Assembly: GCA_934230055.1 (NCBI GenBank) | Contig: CAKQEE010000017.1 | Location: 1 to 13,395, forward strand | Reading direction: 5' to 3' | DNA from: an uncultured Clostridia bacterium | GTDB lineage: Bacteria; Bacillota; Clostridia; Christensenellales; Borkfalkiaceae | DNA: 13,395 bases | Part shown: in pieces, positions 12,498 to 13,395 of the stretch | How positions within the stretch are numbered: the stretch's first letter is position 1 | Layout: the number at the start of each line of letters is the position of its first letter | Position numbers and translations under genes: made by a program | Notes under the pieces: model-generated | Databases searched by the model: none | What the model was told of the DNA's origin: nothing | The model's input: the letters and a program-made list of their open reading frames with translations, nothing else

Positions 12498-13395
12498 TTA
12501 GATGAATTTATTCCATACCGCCAACGCGATAAAGGTTACAAGGCAGAGAATGTACGTAACGACGGAAATCCGATCGAAACGCGGTTTTTCTTTTGTAAAC
12601 TTCACGCGAAGAGGTTTGAATAACAATAGAATGCAGGCGATAAGCGCAAACGTTATAGCGCCGCAAAACAGGGCGCACAAGAGCGCCGCTTCCCGCGAGG
12701 TTGCTCCGTACGCAGACAAGGGCAATACCCAATACGAAGGAATCACCACTTGCAGACACTCGAATATCACCGCAAACATAAAGGGAAACACCGCCCGCCC
12801 TGTCGCCGCGTAAATGAAACCCGCAAGCGCGCCGAGAACGAACAGCCGCAAAAAAATCGAAACGTCGTAACACACGGCGGCGGACAACACGCATGGCAAC
12901 AAATACCCGATAAACGAATCGCCGTAGGCAATTCTACCCGAGTAGCGAAACATATACTCCCGCAAAAGAGAGAGGATTACGCCATTTACGAGCAAGGATA
13001 ATACGAGTTGCCACGCAGCGGGGCGCACAGGCACCGCCAACGAAATACCGCCCGTAACCGCAGAGCGAAAACCTGCAACCGTATACGATAAATAGGTATA
13101 GAACAGCCACCCTGCCGCCGCGAGCAAAGCGACGAAAACAAATTGTTTTTTGCAAATTGCCGCGGGCGGTTCGCCGCGCTTCGGCAAAGATTTGGAATAC
13201 TTTTTTTCGGTATACAAGAGCCCCGCTATAGGAAGCGCAAACACGATAAACGGTTGCAACGCGTACAGTAAAATTACCGACCGCAACCCACTTGCGAATC
13301 TTGCAATGACAAGCGAATAAATAAACCCGATAAGGATCATATAAAAGCTTGTGATTTGAAAGGAAGTTTTACGCACGCGCAGATCGGGATCAAAC
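12498..13395 (-). CDS. Polytopic membrane protein, degenerate CPBP/CAAX-protease-like; 5' end beyond window
   Basis: A very hydrophobic protein with about eight predicted membrane helices (for example 9-28, 33-54, 79-100, 122-138, 155-192, 196-212, 226-258 and 275-290, numbered from the GTG at 13376). The frame stays open past that GTG to the window edge (FDPDLRVRKTSF) and the GTG has no ribosome binding site, so the true start is probably outside. Helices around LLREYMFRYS (137-146) and LGALAGFIYAATGRAVFPFM (181-200) resemble the CPBP intramembrane protease core (EExxxR ... lGlilg.ly..tgsi). Arg139 replaces the first catalytic Glu, and the two conserved His positions appear to be Asp171 and a hydrophobic residue. 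It is therefore probably not a peptidase. It precedes the surface-protein gene by 22 bp, suggesting a joint envelope role. Family placement is moderate. Confidence 0.65.
   Translation of the reverse strand, partial: FDPDLRVRKTSFQITSFYMILIGFIYSLVIARFASGLRSVILLYALQPFIVFALPIAGLLYTEKKYSKSLPKRGEPPAAICKKQFVFVALLAAAGWLFYTYLSYTVAGFRSAVTGGISLAVPVRPAAWQLVLSLLVNGVILSLLREYMFRYSGRIAYGDSFIGYLLPCVLSAAVCYDVSIFLRLFVLGALAGFIYAATGRAVFPFMFAVIFECLQVVIPSYWVLPLSAYGATSREAALLCALFCGAITFALIACILLLFKPLRVKFTKEKPRFDRISVVTYILCLVTFIALAVWNKFI

Noticed and set aside
1..13395. CRISPR array, tRNA or rRNA genes
   Set aside because: No regularly spaced repeats of CRISPR length, no cloverleaf pattern and no recognisable rRNA segment were seen on reading both strands.

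Overview
The window looks like a chromosomal segment of a Gram-positive bacterium of the Clostridia. This is inferred from strong AGGAGG-type ribosome binding sites, sigma-A-like promoters, AT-rich spacers between genes of moderate GC, a Clostridia-style sugar-uptake operon, and a fragment of the sporulation regulator SpoIIID. The style resembles gut or rumen Christensenellales-like lineages, but the sequence alone does not fix the taxon.

Left block (1-6839): a glycan-use locus. Three minus-strand genes run leftwards: a TIM-barrel-type putative glycoside hydrolase (4121-5509), a GH38 alpha-mannosidase (1578-4022) and a lipoprotein sugar-binding protein of an ABC importer (1-1415, cut by the window edge; permease genes would be expected beyond it). 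A divergent AraC-family activator (5753-6730, plus strand) shares a 243-bp intergenic region with them. That region holds a good sigma-A promoter for the regulator, and a weaker candidate operon promoter whose -35 lies in an imperfect palindrome. The simplest model is an AraC sensor that switches on import and trimming of mannose-containing glycans. A dense set of hairpins sits between the mannosidase and the binding-protein gene.

Middle block (about 6840-10530): an accessory, AT-richer island of mobile-element debris. It holds a 65-codon remnant of an IS21 transposase with its end motif, a strong minus-strand terminator, a 44-nt stem-loop, an apparently intact 590-residue large serine recombinase, and several very small ORFs. 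One of these is a 25-residue peptide with an excellent ribosome binding site; its promoter and leader carry a perfect 12-bp inverted repeat. Next come back-to-back terminators and a minus-strand reading frame that joins a decayed second serine recombinase to the first 43 codons of a SpoIIID-like protein. The SpoIIID part keeps its own ribosome binding site and a candidate sigma-E promoter but lacks the C-terminal half of the family.

Right block (10562-13395): two minus-strand genes 22 bp apart. The upstream one is a polytopic membrane protein resembling the CPBP/CAAX-protease fold but with its catalytic motifs changed (open at the window edge). The downstream one is a 637-residue secreted, membrane-anchored protein with two copies of a beta-rich domain and two Ig-like domains. 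They probably act together at the cell envelope, but their function cannot be named from sequence alone.
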